A stretch of DNA of 64,000 nt. It comes from Nyssa sinensis. Taxonomy: Eukaryota > Streptophyta > Magnoliopsida > Cornales > Nyssaceae. Shown one piece after another: positions 49,625 through 60,787 of this stretch. Where the stretch lies: the NCBI GenBank assembly GCA_008638375.1, contig CM018036.1:5890392-5954391 (forward strand), written 5' to 3'. The notes under the pieces are model-generated. The model was given only the letters and a program-made list of their open reading frames with translations. It searched no databases and was not told the origin of the DNA. Position 1 is the first letter of the stretch, and every line of letters begins with the position of its first letter. A program made the position numbers and the translations under genes.

Positions 49625-50446
49625 TCAAGAAGCCTCGTGCTCTCCCTGTGCATGAACATCACAACTACTCGTTACACACATACATTTACACATGTATAAG
49701 ATATGTGTTGTGTGTGTGTGAGAGGGAGAAAATTATGGAAAGAATTTGGGCTTGTTTGGGTGGATTAACTCACTTTCTTAGGGGTAATGAATTCCACGAA
49801 TTTGTTCTTGTTCTTGCCTTTGGCAATGGGAGACTTGTGATGGTGGTCGATTACTCCATATTTCTTGATTTTCTCTCTCACAAACCTCTCATAAATGAAA
49901 GCTGCCCCTCTGAACTGAGGCAGAACCAGCCATGCCACCAGTGCCAGCTTCACATCGTACCATATTGGTATCCTAAACAACCAAAAAATAAAAAATAAAA
50001 AAATCATACACAGACATGCGGACACACACATGTATATAGTGATTAATACGTATATCATACCATTCTAAAATGGGTTGAAGTAGCATTTCCATGAGAGTAA
50101 GAAAAGAATATAAGATCCAATAAGCAAGCCACTGCTCATCATCCACTTTTGTTGTGCTCTCTATTGCCATCACCGATGCATATCTAAGAAACAAAGCAAT
50201 AAAGGTGGCGATTCACAAAGTAAAAAAGCAAAAATGAAAAAAAACTGAAAGTAGTTTTAGTCTAATCTTACAATGGGTACAGCAGCATCATCACTGGCCT
50301 GCATGTTCCGATCACAAAAACAAAAATTAAACAAACGAAAATGAAGACAAAGGTTTGGATTTGGAACAAAGGAATGTAGAAAAGAAAAAAAAACATTACC
50401 CAGCTACAGAATGAGCGTGAGTGAACAGAGTCCATAAGCGACCCAT
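49625..50446 (-). CDS. HVA22-like TB2/DP1 membrane protein, HVA22d/e type
   Basis: Five coding exons: 50446-50400, 50298-50272, 50183-50061, 49972-49774 and 49645-49625, joining in frame to 138 residues, the usual length of HVA22d/e. The TB2/DP1 (REEP) domain fills about residues 15-110: MMLLYPLYASVMAIEST, DDEQWLAYWILYSFLTLMEM, WIPIWYDVKLALVAWLVLPQ and FRGAAFIYERFVR. Hydrophobic hairpin segments place it in the ER, where HVA22/Yop1/REEP proteins shape membrane and influence vesicle traffic; barley HVA22 is induced by ABA and stress. The last exon is tiny and encodes GEHEAS, like the end of Arabidopsis HVA22d. The start MGRLWTLFTHAHSVAG matches family N-termini. Three ABRE-like cores lie upstream. 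Confidence 0.93.
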
Positions 50447-50587
50447 TTCTGCTTAACAAAGTAATGGATGAAGAAGGTACGAGGGTGATGGATGAGTGAG
50501 AAAGACAGTTTGAAGATTTAGGGTGGGAATGAAGACAAAGGTTTGGATTTGGCTTTGGTTTATGAATCATGATTGAGGGTGATCTTG

Positions 50588-50596
50588 TTTTTTATA
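50588..50596 (-). promoter_or_regulatory. Likely TATA box of the HVA22 gene
   Basis: TATAAAAAA on the minus strand, about 145 bases before the start codon, puts the transcript start near 50560. This would exclude the upstream ATG at 50570 from the mRNA. Confidence 0.5.
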
Positions 50597-50612
50597 CAGA
50601 TGAGACAAGGAC

Positions 50613-50852
50613 ACGTGGCGAGAGTTGCAAAGGTATCGGATTCTGCCGTAAACGTGGCGAACTGGGTTTAGCACCGGCCAGATGGGCAATATGTGGTGTA
50701 GTCATCGCCCGAGTTCTTTTTTGGTATAAAAAAATTTACAGGCAGGCAGGCAGAGACCCCTGTGTCTGTTTGTCATCAATTTCATTGTTCCTTTCTCCAA
50801 GCACAAGCCTCGTGCTCCCGTCTCTTTATTTACCAGGTCGGTGACACGTGTC
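50613..50852. promoter_or_regulatory. Cluster of three ABRE/G-box cores upstream of HVA22
   Basis: ACGTGGC occurs at 50613-50619 and 50652-50658, and the palindrome GACACGTGTC at 50843-50852. ACGTGGC and ACGTGTC are classic bZIP (ABF/AREB) binding cores in ABA-responsive promoters. Two lie within 65 bases of the TATA box. This fits the known ABA induction of HVA22 genes; binding itself is inferred. Confidence 0.6.
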
Positions 50853-50869
50853 GACTCGCCAGATCATCC

Positions 50870-51940
50870 AAATAGATCAGCACACCTAACACATAGTATT
50901 TAGAATTTCACTACTCCTCACATTTCTTGTATAAAAAAATTTAGCTATATTTCGACTGTTGGAAGTTTCGTTGTTTCACACGCTCGTGCCGGTGGGAAAT
51001 ATAGCATTGCAGGACTAGAGTAACAGCTCATATCAATGAAAACTGTTACTCTGATGTCTCACATTTTGTCTCTATGTTTGTCATACATACATATATATAT
51101 ATATATATAGATGATAAAAAACTTTTCAAAGGGTCTGATGCCAGAATAATTATTTCATTAGTCTCAAGCGTTGTTTGAATAGTCACATCAGTAATACTAT
51201 ATTATAAATACAACACATAATTTTATCTAACTATCAAGATCGTTGTGTCAAGAGCAGTAAATAATTTTTTTCGAGATCAAGCAAAGGGTAGAACATGGCA
51301 AAAAAATTTGGGGAGGTATAAAAAGTTTAAGTACGAAAATTTTGGGTCAGACCAAAATTTTAGATTTTGGTACGAGACATGAGAGAATATTATAGGATTT
51401 AATGAGCAAAGATTTGATTGGTCAAAATTTTAAAATGGACTAACTTGAAAATAGTCAAAATTTTACAGATATAATTTTTTTTTCCTCTAAAATTCGAGAT
51501 GAGTTATAACTTAGCCAGCCTACTAACACTTCCGCCGTAGAGGCCGAGGGCTTGTCCCTTGGCAGGGGGGTTTGAGGGCACCCTCACTAGCCTAAATGTT
51601 TATGATGACCTGATCACATCAGACATTTTATGGAGCCCTATGTATTTTTTTTTTTAAACTTGCTATTGGATTGTAAAAAAGAGGTGTTTTACTTGCATTT
51701 AGACTAAGAATACCTAAGGACCAATTTCAGAGTTTTTTTAACTCAAGAGAACTCAATTGTTGTAAGCCAGTGTTTGTTTTAAGATTTTGAAAGGAAACAT
51801 CTTGTATTCTTTTTCTTTTTTTTCCACAATAATCTTTATTGATTATATTTATTAGCATTATTAAGCCAAATCCAAAAAGTACATCGTTGTGTGCTTTGTG
51901 TATAATTGTGTTTTAACATCTTTTTGACTCCTTTGTCCAC
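50870..51940. other. Gene-less stretch upstream of HVA22
   Basis: AT-rich DNA with a TA microsatellite (about 51091-51110). No gene recognised. Confidence 0.5.
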
Positions 51941-52828
51941 CCCAGTCTTAACATGCAAGTTTTTAAACTATTTACAGCCCAGTAATGTTATTTCGTTCTG
52001 AGTTTTGGCTCAAAAAGTGCTTGTTAATTAGAAAAATGCTTGGTATATTAGATTTAATCACTTATTTTGATTCACTGTGCATTGAATGTACGTAACATTA
52101 CTCGTTGAAAATAATATAATACTCTCTTACGTCGTGTTTGGCACAGTAAATTAGGCATTCAAAGAATACTTATTATAATTTTTTTCATTTCTTATTCTTA
52201 TTTGATATGATTGGAAATACCTATTTCATCAAATGTGCATTTCATTAAAAACTATTCCAAACATTCATTTGAATTATGTCACTTCTATTTTACTTTCAAT
52301 TTTATTTTACTGAAGTTATCATTTTATTTTTACATACCAAACAAGACCTTATCAATCAGTCATAGTCATATAAAGTGATAGACAAGTTTTCACATTACTT
52401 TAACAGGAACTTTTTGACTCAAATCTTATGCAGTGTCACATTACTTATAAATTCTATATAACTTAATGCTACGATGGTCATGTAAGTTAAGTGCATGTAT
52501 CACCTAAAAAGAGGCCGGGTTTAACTTTTATAATTGGCTTGCCCAAATCTTAATTAGCCGGGCCCATCTTCGATGGTTTGAACTTAGTCCAGGCCAATGC
52601 CTAAGTTGAAGCTTGTGTTGGGCCTCATGACTTTGTGATCTCAAGACATGCGCAAAATTTCTTTTTTTAGAAACGTAAGAAAAGGGAGAGCACAGGACAT
52701 AGAAGATTTTATATTTAATTAAATACACTTCGAAAGACTTTAACTTTTGAGAAGATGATGAAACCTTAACATGCAAGTTTTTAAACTATTTATAGCCCAA
52801 TAATGTCTTTTTGTTCTAAGTTGTGTGT

Positions 52829-52918
52829 CACGGGTCGGGTTCGGACTCAAAAGTTGTAACTAATGAATAGAGGTATCGGACTACTTATATAGTACAAGAC
52901 TTTCCTACTCACAACCAA
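52829..52918 (-). mobile_element. Solo partial LTR of a TRIM
   Basis: TGTCACGGGTCGGGTTCGG... to CTACTCACAACC matches the LTRs of the neighbouring TRIM at 52962-53315. It is cut off just after CACAACC and lies between two repeats of TTTATAGCCCA, pointing to recombination between duplicated units. Confidence 0.65.
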
Positions 52919-52961
52919 TCCCTATTTATAGCCCAGTAATGTTTTTTTGTTCTGAGTTTTT

Positions 52962-53315
52962 TGTTACGGGTCGGGTTCGAACCCAAAAGTTACAATTAAT
53001 GGATAAAGGTATCGGACTGCTTATATGATCCAAGATCTTCCTACTCACAACCGATGTGGGATCTTGAAAAACTCTCCCACCCGAATCTGTGACGTCCTCA
53101 ACGCGGTCGGATCTCAAGGCGGGTTTAGGCCCGTTGGAACCTTGGGCGAGTCGGACTATATAGTTACCTACCTGGCCATCGGAGTCTCGGGTCAGTTCTG
53201 ATATCACTGTCACGGGTTGAGCTCTGACCCAAAAGTTACAACTAATAGATAGAGATACTAGACTGCTTATATGACTCAAGACCTCCCTACTTACAGCCGA
53301 CATAGAATCGTGACA
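52962..53315 (-). mobile_element. TRIM (terminal-repeat retrotransposon in miniature)
   Basis: About 354 bp. LTRs of about 107-111 bp lie at 52962-53072 and 53209-53315; read on the minus strand the 5' LTR starts TGTCACGATTC and ends CGTGACA. Next to it is TGATATCAGAAC (about 53197-53208), a degenerate Met-tRNA primer binding site, and before the 3' LTR is the purine tract GGGTGGGAGAG (about 53073-53083). The core of about 125 bp is non-coding. The insertion point GTTCTGAGTTTT|GGCTC is preserved uninterrupted at about 51995-52015 in the sister repeat. Confidence 0.82.
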
Positions 53316-54199
53316 TTTGGCTCAAAAAGTGCTTGTTAATTAGAAAAATGCTTGTATATTAGATTTAATCACTTATTTTGATTCACGTACTGATATGTCA
53401 AGTTTATTTTTTAAATTAATTAATTAATAAATTGGTTATTTTGTTTAGATTTAAAGAACAGGCATTAAAATTCACATTAACACAAGTAGATAAATTCGAT
53501 AATTTTTTAAGTGTATATAACATTACTCGTTGAGATAAAATGAGACTCTTTTACGTCATGTTTAACACAGTATAATGGACATTCAAAGAATGCTTATTAT
53601 AATTTTTTTCATTCCTTATTTTTATTTGGTATAATTAGAAATACTTATTTCATGAAATTAATATTTTATTAAAAATTATTCATTTGAATTATATTATTTC
53701 TATTTTACTTTTAATTTTATTTGATGAAACGATTATTTTATTTCAGCATATCAACATGATCTCATCAGTCAGTCATACAAAGTGATAGACAAGTTTTCAC
53801 ATTACTTTAATAGAAACTTTTTAACTCAAATCTTATGCAGTGTCACATTACTTATAATTTTATATAACTTAATGCTATGATGGTCATGTAAGTTAAGTGC
53901 ATGTATCACCTAAAAAGAGGCCGGGTTTAATTTTTATAATTGGCTTGCCCAAATCTTAATTAGCCGGGCCCATCTTCGATGGTTTGAACTTAGTCCAGGC
54001 CAATGCCTAAGTTAAAACGTGTGTTGGGCCTCATGATTTAGTGATCGCAAGACATGCGCAAAATTTCTTTTTTTAAAAACGTAAGAAAAGGGAGAGCACA
54101 GGACATAGAAGATTTTATATTGATTAAATACACTTCGAAAGACTTAACTTTTGAGAAGATGATGAAACCTTAAGTACAAGCAATGCAATAAGCTTTTGA

Positions 54200-55090
54200 A
54201 TTACACTTTGAATTTATTACAGTTTTGAAAAGTGAAATTCATAAGCATTAATAATAAATAAATAAAAACTTGAAATTGTAATAAAAATGCTTATTTATGC
54301 TAATGAATTGTACTTTTCAAGATTAATAAATTTAAAATAAGTATTTTTATTAAATTATTAGAAAAGACTTTTACAAATTATCATTTTTTAAGGCTTATTC
54401 AAACAAGTCTTAAATCTATTTTACAAGAGCCTGACTTTTGCCTATCAAAGTAGATTGGGGATACAATTTTCCTACAAAGAAAAGGAAATTCCCATTTGGT
54501 ACAACAAGAACCCATTTTGGGTTTTCAAAGCCACTAATGCCTTTTGCCGTAAATCCTTTGCATGCCAACCATTCGACATGTCTCCGGAATTTTGGCCGCT
54601 TGTGTCAAACTATTATCACTATTTCACTCTTGGTCAGCCTTCAGCACCCAAAATGGACTCTAAAGTTAAGAGGCAGTTGACCTACAATTTCACCACAATG
54701 TTTTTCTTTCCCTTTTCCTTCCAAATCTGAACCATTCTATAGTCTCAAGGTAACCCTTTTTTCTAGCACAAGCACAATGCATGGAACTCAAATCTCTCTA
54801 CTTTTGCGTGCAAGCTAATGATGGAGACCTCTCCATTTTCTCCCCCACCCAAAGAAGTGGTTGAGCTGAAAATTCCCATTTCCCCTCTCTAATAATGGAA
54901 TCTCAACCGACCAAGTTTTAAAAGAGTTTTTTTCCTTCCCCTTTTCCTTTCATCTTTGTATTTAACAAGTAGTTTACCTAATAAGGAAAAATCAAAATTT
55001 TCCATCTCTTCAACAAAGCTACATTAGCCTAGAACCTACACACCCCTTCTCTTTCCTCCCTTAAATTTTCTTGGGGTATAATTTTTCTTT
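54200..55090. other. Upstream region of the FatB-like gene
   Basis: An open frame of about 90 codons at 54455-54730 matches no family I know and is probably fortuitous. The rest is likely promoter and leader. Pyrimidine-rich patches (CTCCATTTTCTCCCCC) lie near 54830. No clear TATA box could be assigned. Confidence 0.45.
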
Positions 55091-55098
55091 TTCGGTAA

Positions 55099-58000
55099 AT
55101 GAATGAGCTTTTAGCAATGACATCGATGGCGTCGACGAAAAACTTTGCCCAACACTATCCAGAGGATTTGTGTAAGGCAGAGAGGAAGAATGATGCCATG
55201 GCAGCACAAGTTTTGAAAGTGAGCTGTTATGGTTCCAGAAATGGTGGCATGGCGACGACGAGATGCTTGTCAGGGTCAGTGAAAGCAACCAGTCACAGTT
55301 ATAAGAGTGTGGACATAATCAATGGAAAGAAGGTGATTGGAATTGATATGGATGTGGTTCCATATTTAGGGACAAACGGCAGTGAAGTGTTGAAGGTAAA
55401 CAGTGAAGATGAGCCTCATGCTCGTCTCCTTGGGAGGTTTGTGGAGGATAGGTTTGTTTATAGACAGACCTTTGTAATCAGGTCTTATGAAATTGGACCT
55501 GACAAGACTGCTACCATGGAAACACTAATGAATCTCCTTCAGGTATGTTTGTCTTCCTCTTTCTTTATATCTGGAGAAGATTGTTTTACAAAACAATACT
55601 CTTTGTGAACTTTTTTTTTTTTTTTTGTGCCAGAACTCTTTTTCAAATTTAGGTCTAACAAAAAGAGAAGTTATTCAGTAGAATGGTGAATTCACGTCAT
55701 TATCAATTGTAGAGTGACGGTCTTTTACCAAATTTGAATTTTTTCATAATATGTGATAAATAACTTTCTCATTAAAGTGAAAAATGTGAGACTTTGTAAA
55801 GGACATTCATACAACATCGTAAAATGATGTGGAGCAAAGATGGTGGTTGGTATAAACTAGGGGCAATGCCCCCCTACCGCCCAAATTTTCAAAATTTAAT
55901 TTTTTAATAGATTTTTTTAAAAAAAATTAGGAATTGCCCCTTCTCATTTTTACTTCATATTTTTATAAGAAATTTCTTAAAATTTTTACTTTTATATTTT
56001 TTGCCCTTCTAACTCTATGTCTTGATCCACCACTGATGTGGAGTGACGTCTAAATAATTTCTCTCATAAACATGTTCGTTGTTTTAATGGATCCGACCAA
56101 TCATTTTATGTCATATAGGCAAAAATAGCTAGTTTTTTGTCTTTTTTTTTTTTTTTTTATAGGTAAATCACACAAATGCATATACTTCTCACTGTGAGGA
56201 GATAGATTGAGTTATTAGCCAAACTTTTTTATTTCTTAAAACGAGACAACACATGACATAATTTAATTAACTTGATTGACTCAAAAACTGAATTTTTAGT
56301 TGGGATTGTTATAGAAATGATTATATATAATTTTAATTTCATCAATAGAAAAACTGGTTTAGATCATTCTGAAATTAGGAGGCCTCACGTTTGAACTTCT
56401 GATTAGTGCAGAAACACTAGCTCAGCCCTCTAATGAATTGTGGCGAAAAGTTATATACCTTATTTAACACAACACTATTATAACCTGCTTCTGTGTTCTT
56501 TGGTCATAAGTTTGAAAGTGGCTAACAAAGATTGAACGAATGGGTGCAGGAGACGGCTCTGAATCATGTGACAAGCTCTGGTCTTGCTGGGAATGGCTTT
56601 GGTGCTACCCGTGAGATGAGCCTCAGGAAACTCATTTGGGTCGTCACTCGCATTAACATCCAAGTAGAGAAATACAGCTCTTGGTATGACTCTTCTATTC
56701 TCCATTTTGCAGCCTCTTTCCATCTTCCAACTTTATATACACACACGCACACACACACATATACATGCATAAATATATGAAGTGACTTCAAATAGGGAAA
56801 TACCCATTATGGTTTGAAGAGTAACAATGGTTCAAACTTCTGAATGTTTCCTCCAAAAACCCACAACTAAATCAAAATTTAGATAAGTAAAATCCAACAA
56901 GCAGCAAGAGGATATATACATACATATATATAGTATGTGTGTGTGTGTGTGTGTATGTATATAAACAAAGGGTAATGCTATCTAGGCTCAAGCTTATATG
57001 AGAAGGGTGTTTTATCTATTAGATGGTTTTAGAAATTAGAATAAATGAAAACTCAATTCTTGAATTAAGCTATCCAAAGATTGAAACCCCTTGTCTGATA
57101 TAAGCTAGAGTTTACTGTAGTATTGCCCTAAAACAAAAAGCACTAAAAGGATTTTTCTATAAAACAAAAGGCATTATCAGTTGCTGAAGCTTGTAAGGCC
57201 ACGAGATCAATGCTGTTGCGGGACAGATATGTAGCCGCAGAGAATGAAAAATACTTTTTTTTTCGTTTGTCAAATGAAGTGATATCTCAGTTTTTCCAGG
57301 ATAATCACTCCATGCTCATAAGGTAGCTCGGAAACTTGTTTTAAACTAATGTACTGAAAAAATAGAGAAATTTAAGTATGTATGCTGCTATATTTCAAGC
57401 CACAACATGAACTGATGTAGGCAAATAATATATGACAGGGGAGATGTGGTTGAGATTGATACTTGGGTTGATGCAGCTGGGAAAAATGGAATGCGCAGAG
57501 ACTGGATAATCCGAGAATACAATACCCAGAAGATCATAACAAGAGCAACAAGGTGCATCTCCAAATTACAAGTGTCTACAAAAGTTTCCTAGTGGTGTTG
57601 TTAACTTTAATTCCTATTATCTTCCCTGCAGCACTTGGGTTATCATGAACAGAGAAACCAGAAGGTTGTCTAAGATCCCTGATGAAGTGAGGAAAGAGGT
57701 CCAACCCTTCTATCTGGACAGAGTTTCGATTCCTACAGCAGATACAGATATTGAAAAAATTGAGAAACTCAATGATGAAACTGCTAAGAGAATCAGATCA
57801 GGTTTAGCTGTAAGTATATATTATTATTATTGGTATTGGAGTTCATGAATTATGAGTTTTATCCTTCAAGTGATTAACTGTTTCTGAGCACAAAACTCAG
57901 CCAAGGTGGAGTGATATGGATGCCAACCAGCATATAAACAATGTCAAATACATTGGATGGATTTTGGAGGTATATCTCATGCCTCATCACACACACAATT

Positions 58001-58520
58001 CATATTTTATAACACACGCATAATGTTGGCATCCCACATCGAATGCAAACGATTTTCATAATGGACAGATTTATAAAGATGGAGCATAACACCTCTTTAA
58101 CTAAAGAGGTGAGTTTTGGACTTAGGGTCCTAAAATAACAAATCTGTGAGGACTTGTTATTGAACTAAAAGCTTAGGTTTGCTAGTAGATTAATAGACTA
58201 AAGCATTACAATACTTTTAGATAGGGACTAAGTTGCATATCTAAAATAGTATCAAAGTTAGGATTGTACTTGCGTCGAGATAGGGGCATCCCAGTTGGAT
58301 TCAGACGATATCCATGATGGATGAATTTAGAAAGATGACACATAACACCTCTAATTGAAGGGGTGCCTTTTAGATTTTGGGCCTAAAAAGGTAAACCATG
58401 AGGGCTTGCCTCATCAAAAGAGACAATATTTCTAAGAGGAGGCTATGTCGCATGTCTAACACACGTACATACATATATATAGGGTAACTTACATTGACTT
58501 TGTACTGAGATTTTTGACCC

Positions 58521-58562
<42 letters not shown>

Positions 58563-58749
58563 ATTATAAGCAGTTACTACTAATTATCCATATTCTATAT
58601 TACAGAGTGTGCCAATAAATGTGCTACAAGATTACAATCTGACAAGCATGACCTTGGAGTATCGACGTGAATGCCAACAATCCAATGTGCTAGAGTCCTT
58701 GACAAGTATGAAAGAGAGAGTTGCTGAAGAAAAGAACAGTTCATCTTAA
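55099..58749 (+). CDS. FatB-like acyl-ACP thioesterase
   Basis: Six exons: 55099-55542, 56550-56683, 57439-57552, 57632-57809, 57901-57969 and 58606-58749 as read (360 residues). The 134- and 114-bp exons are typical of FatB genes. It hydrolyses acyl-ACP in plastids to release saturated fatty acids. Features: a Ser/Lys-rich probable transit peptide, hot-dog domain 1 (about 105-240; VIRSYEIGPDKTATMETLMN, HVTSSGLAGNGFGAT, GMRRDWIIREYNT), RRLSKIPDEVRKEV, hot-dog domain 2 with WSDMDANQHINNVKYIGWIL (Asp297, Asn299, His301) and LEYRREC (Glu335, Cys336), all catalytic residues present. It lacks the hydrophobic LPDWSMLLAA-type segment that normally precedes the domain in FatB. After the stop, the next frame reads HLLRMQADKAEIVRARSVWQ to a stop at 58849, the expected C-terminus, so one extra T near 58746 truncates it; corrected length is 393. 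Confidence 0.9.
58024..58461 (+). mobile_element. TRIM-like LTR element in intron 5 of the FatB-like gene
   Basis: Direct repeats lie at 58024-58247 and about 58281-58461. The left opens TGTTGGCATCCCACATCGAA; both contain CATAACACCTCT, TTTAGG/TTGGGCCTAAAA blocks, GAGGACTTG/GAGGGCTTG and end GCAT(A/G)TCTAA. After the left repeat comes AGTATCAAAGTTAGG, a decayed Met-tRNA primer binding site. Core of about 35 bases. No coding sequence. It lies in the sense direction within the intron. Confidence 0.65.
58519..58562. repeat. (TA)n(TG)n microsatellite before FatB-like exon 6
   Basis: About nine TA repeats then about thirteen TG repeats end some 45 bases before the exon 6 acceptor. Confidence 0.9.
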
Positions 58750-58849
58750 GAATGGTAGCTTAGCAGAACTGGAAAGCACACACTTACTTCGGATGCAGGC
58801 TGATAAGGCTGAGATAGTCCGAGCCAGATCAGTATGGCAATCCAAATAA

Positions 58850-60260
58850 ATAGATATACATATTGATGTGATCTCATATATTGCCTCCTGCAATTCTGTT
58901 AATTTTTTTTTTCTCATATTGTTTTGGGTTTTCCCCTATATTTACTGTTTCGAGTTGGAGTTCTCAGGCTCTGCACATTTTGAATGTGTATTTCTTGTTT
59001 GACAGTGCATTATTGTAAAGGTTTTGAGATAATATGCATGGAATAATTTATGACTTTTAGTTCTTATACTATTTTGATTCTATTGGATGGTTCCAGAAAT
59101 ATAAAATTTGATTTGAAAATGTCAAAATTACCCATAGAAAACCAAGGGGTAAAAGAGATCTGTTTGAGGGATATGTTTGGATCAGCTTTTCAATCGCACT
59201 TATTACATTTTATGCACTTAATTAATTTTGTGTCTGTTTGAGATGAAATTTCAAATCACACTTAGTAGTTTCAACTTTTTTATTAAGTGTGGTTTGAATT
59301 AAGCTGATAAGTCTATTTTTTTTCAGGCATGTTTTTGAATGACTGATGGCGTTATCAAAATGGGTGTTTTGGAGTCCAAATTAGACCTTTTGAATATTTA
59401 AATATTTATTTTGACATTTTCAAAACAGTCCGTTTGAGCATTTCTAAGTCCAAATATTCTTTTCCAAGAAGTACCAATGAAATTTTTTATTCAAAACTGT
59501 CGTTTCGGAAACGTTTTGTTTTGAATCTATATAACACATTCAATACTTCTAATAATTTAGCTAAATATTGTATATATCATTTAAGCCTGTTTTAAATAAT
59601 TTAGCTAAATACTGTATATTTAGCTAAATATTGGTCAATTTTATTATGATCGATTTGATAATTGTTAAGTACTTTTTAACAATTTAAACATTTAATTATT
59701 TTATTTAAACAACACTTTTATACAATTACTTAATTCAAACAATATTTTTACATTGCTCATTCATACGAATACTAAATTTATAATAGTTAAAGTTAATTAC
59801 CAATAATTCCAATACAAAAATAGCCACTCCGACCATGAAGTAAGGTTGCTTTTATCTAATCCTCTCCTTTTAAAATTGTGAAATAGCGAGATTCTGGTGC
59901 GCCTCAACCCAAAATGTTGCTGGGTAGATAAATTAGTATTGGTAATGGGTTGGTCAAGTTCAGGCTAAGCAACTCCTGCCAAGCCTATACCCATCCTCTA
60001 TTTTAGGCCTCGACACAGGGCCCAGGCCCAGGCCCAAAAGACTTGCAAACATCACATAAGATCACTCCCTATGGCCCACTATATAACTAAATCAATGTTG
60101 GCAAAGAAAAATTTGAGGTGGCAGCAAAATCAAGATAACATCATTAATATTATTGTTATTATTATCATAAGCTTCTCCTTTTTTTTTCCTCTTAATCATA
60201 CCATACCTTGAGAAGACATGTGACCCGAAATGATTGAGAATTACACCTCAATTATAGTTC

Positions 60261-60302
<42 letters not shown>

Positions 60303-60753
60303 TAGGCATTGGGCAATGACATTTATTATATCTGCGGCCAGTGAAAAAAAAGGATGATTTTTAATGTCACAGTGGCTTTGGGTTCAGTTTTTCATAAAAT
60401 TATTAATTATTTATTATTAACAATAACAAAAGTTATAAGCTAATTTATTTAAGCAAAGCTATGGCCTATACATCTATTCCTATGCTGATTCCACCAGTAT
60501 TTTACTTCTGATATTCCCTGTTTTTAATTATTACGACTAGTGGAAGAGAAGAAAAAAAATAAAAAAGAACTAATTTTTTTTATTCAAATAATAAAAATCC
60601 AAATTTATTATTAAAAGACATTAGGAACTAAGTATAATTTCCATTTTTACATGCAGTAACATGTTCTAGAGCCCCACCAAAACATACATAATTAAATAAG
60701 AAAATTTTCTCTTTTAAAAACACAATAACCCCAAGAAATAAATTGATTAGACA

Positions 60754-60787
<34 letters not shown>

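Larger units (their letters stand above)
51945..54180. repeat. Direct segmental duplication of about 850 bp
   Basis: Unit A (51945-52797) and unit B (about 53316-54180) share ordered blocks: GGCTCAAAAAGTGCTTGTTA, TTAGATTTAATCACTTATT, CATTACTCGTTGA, CATTCAAAGAAT, AAAAGAGGCCGGGTTTAA, TTAGCCGGGCCCATCTTCG and AGGGAGAGCACAGGACATAG. Their common left block (ATTTACAGCCCAGTAATG) also recurs at about 52795 and 52925. Unit B carries extra DNA between GTTTAGATTTAAAG and GTGTATATAAC. A TRIM separates the units. Confidence 0.85.

Noticed and set aside
50268..50570. Minus-strand open frame starting 124 bases before the HVA22 ATG (possible uORF or alternative start)
   Set aside because: The likely TATA box at 50588-50596 places the transcript start at or after this ATG, and its frame is not that of HVA22.
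54438..54730. Overlapping open frames of 80-91 codons just upstream of the FatB-like gene
   Set aside because: No domain, no homology that I recognise, and the position suits promoter or leader DNA.
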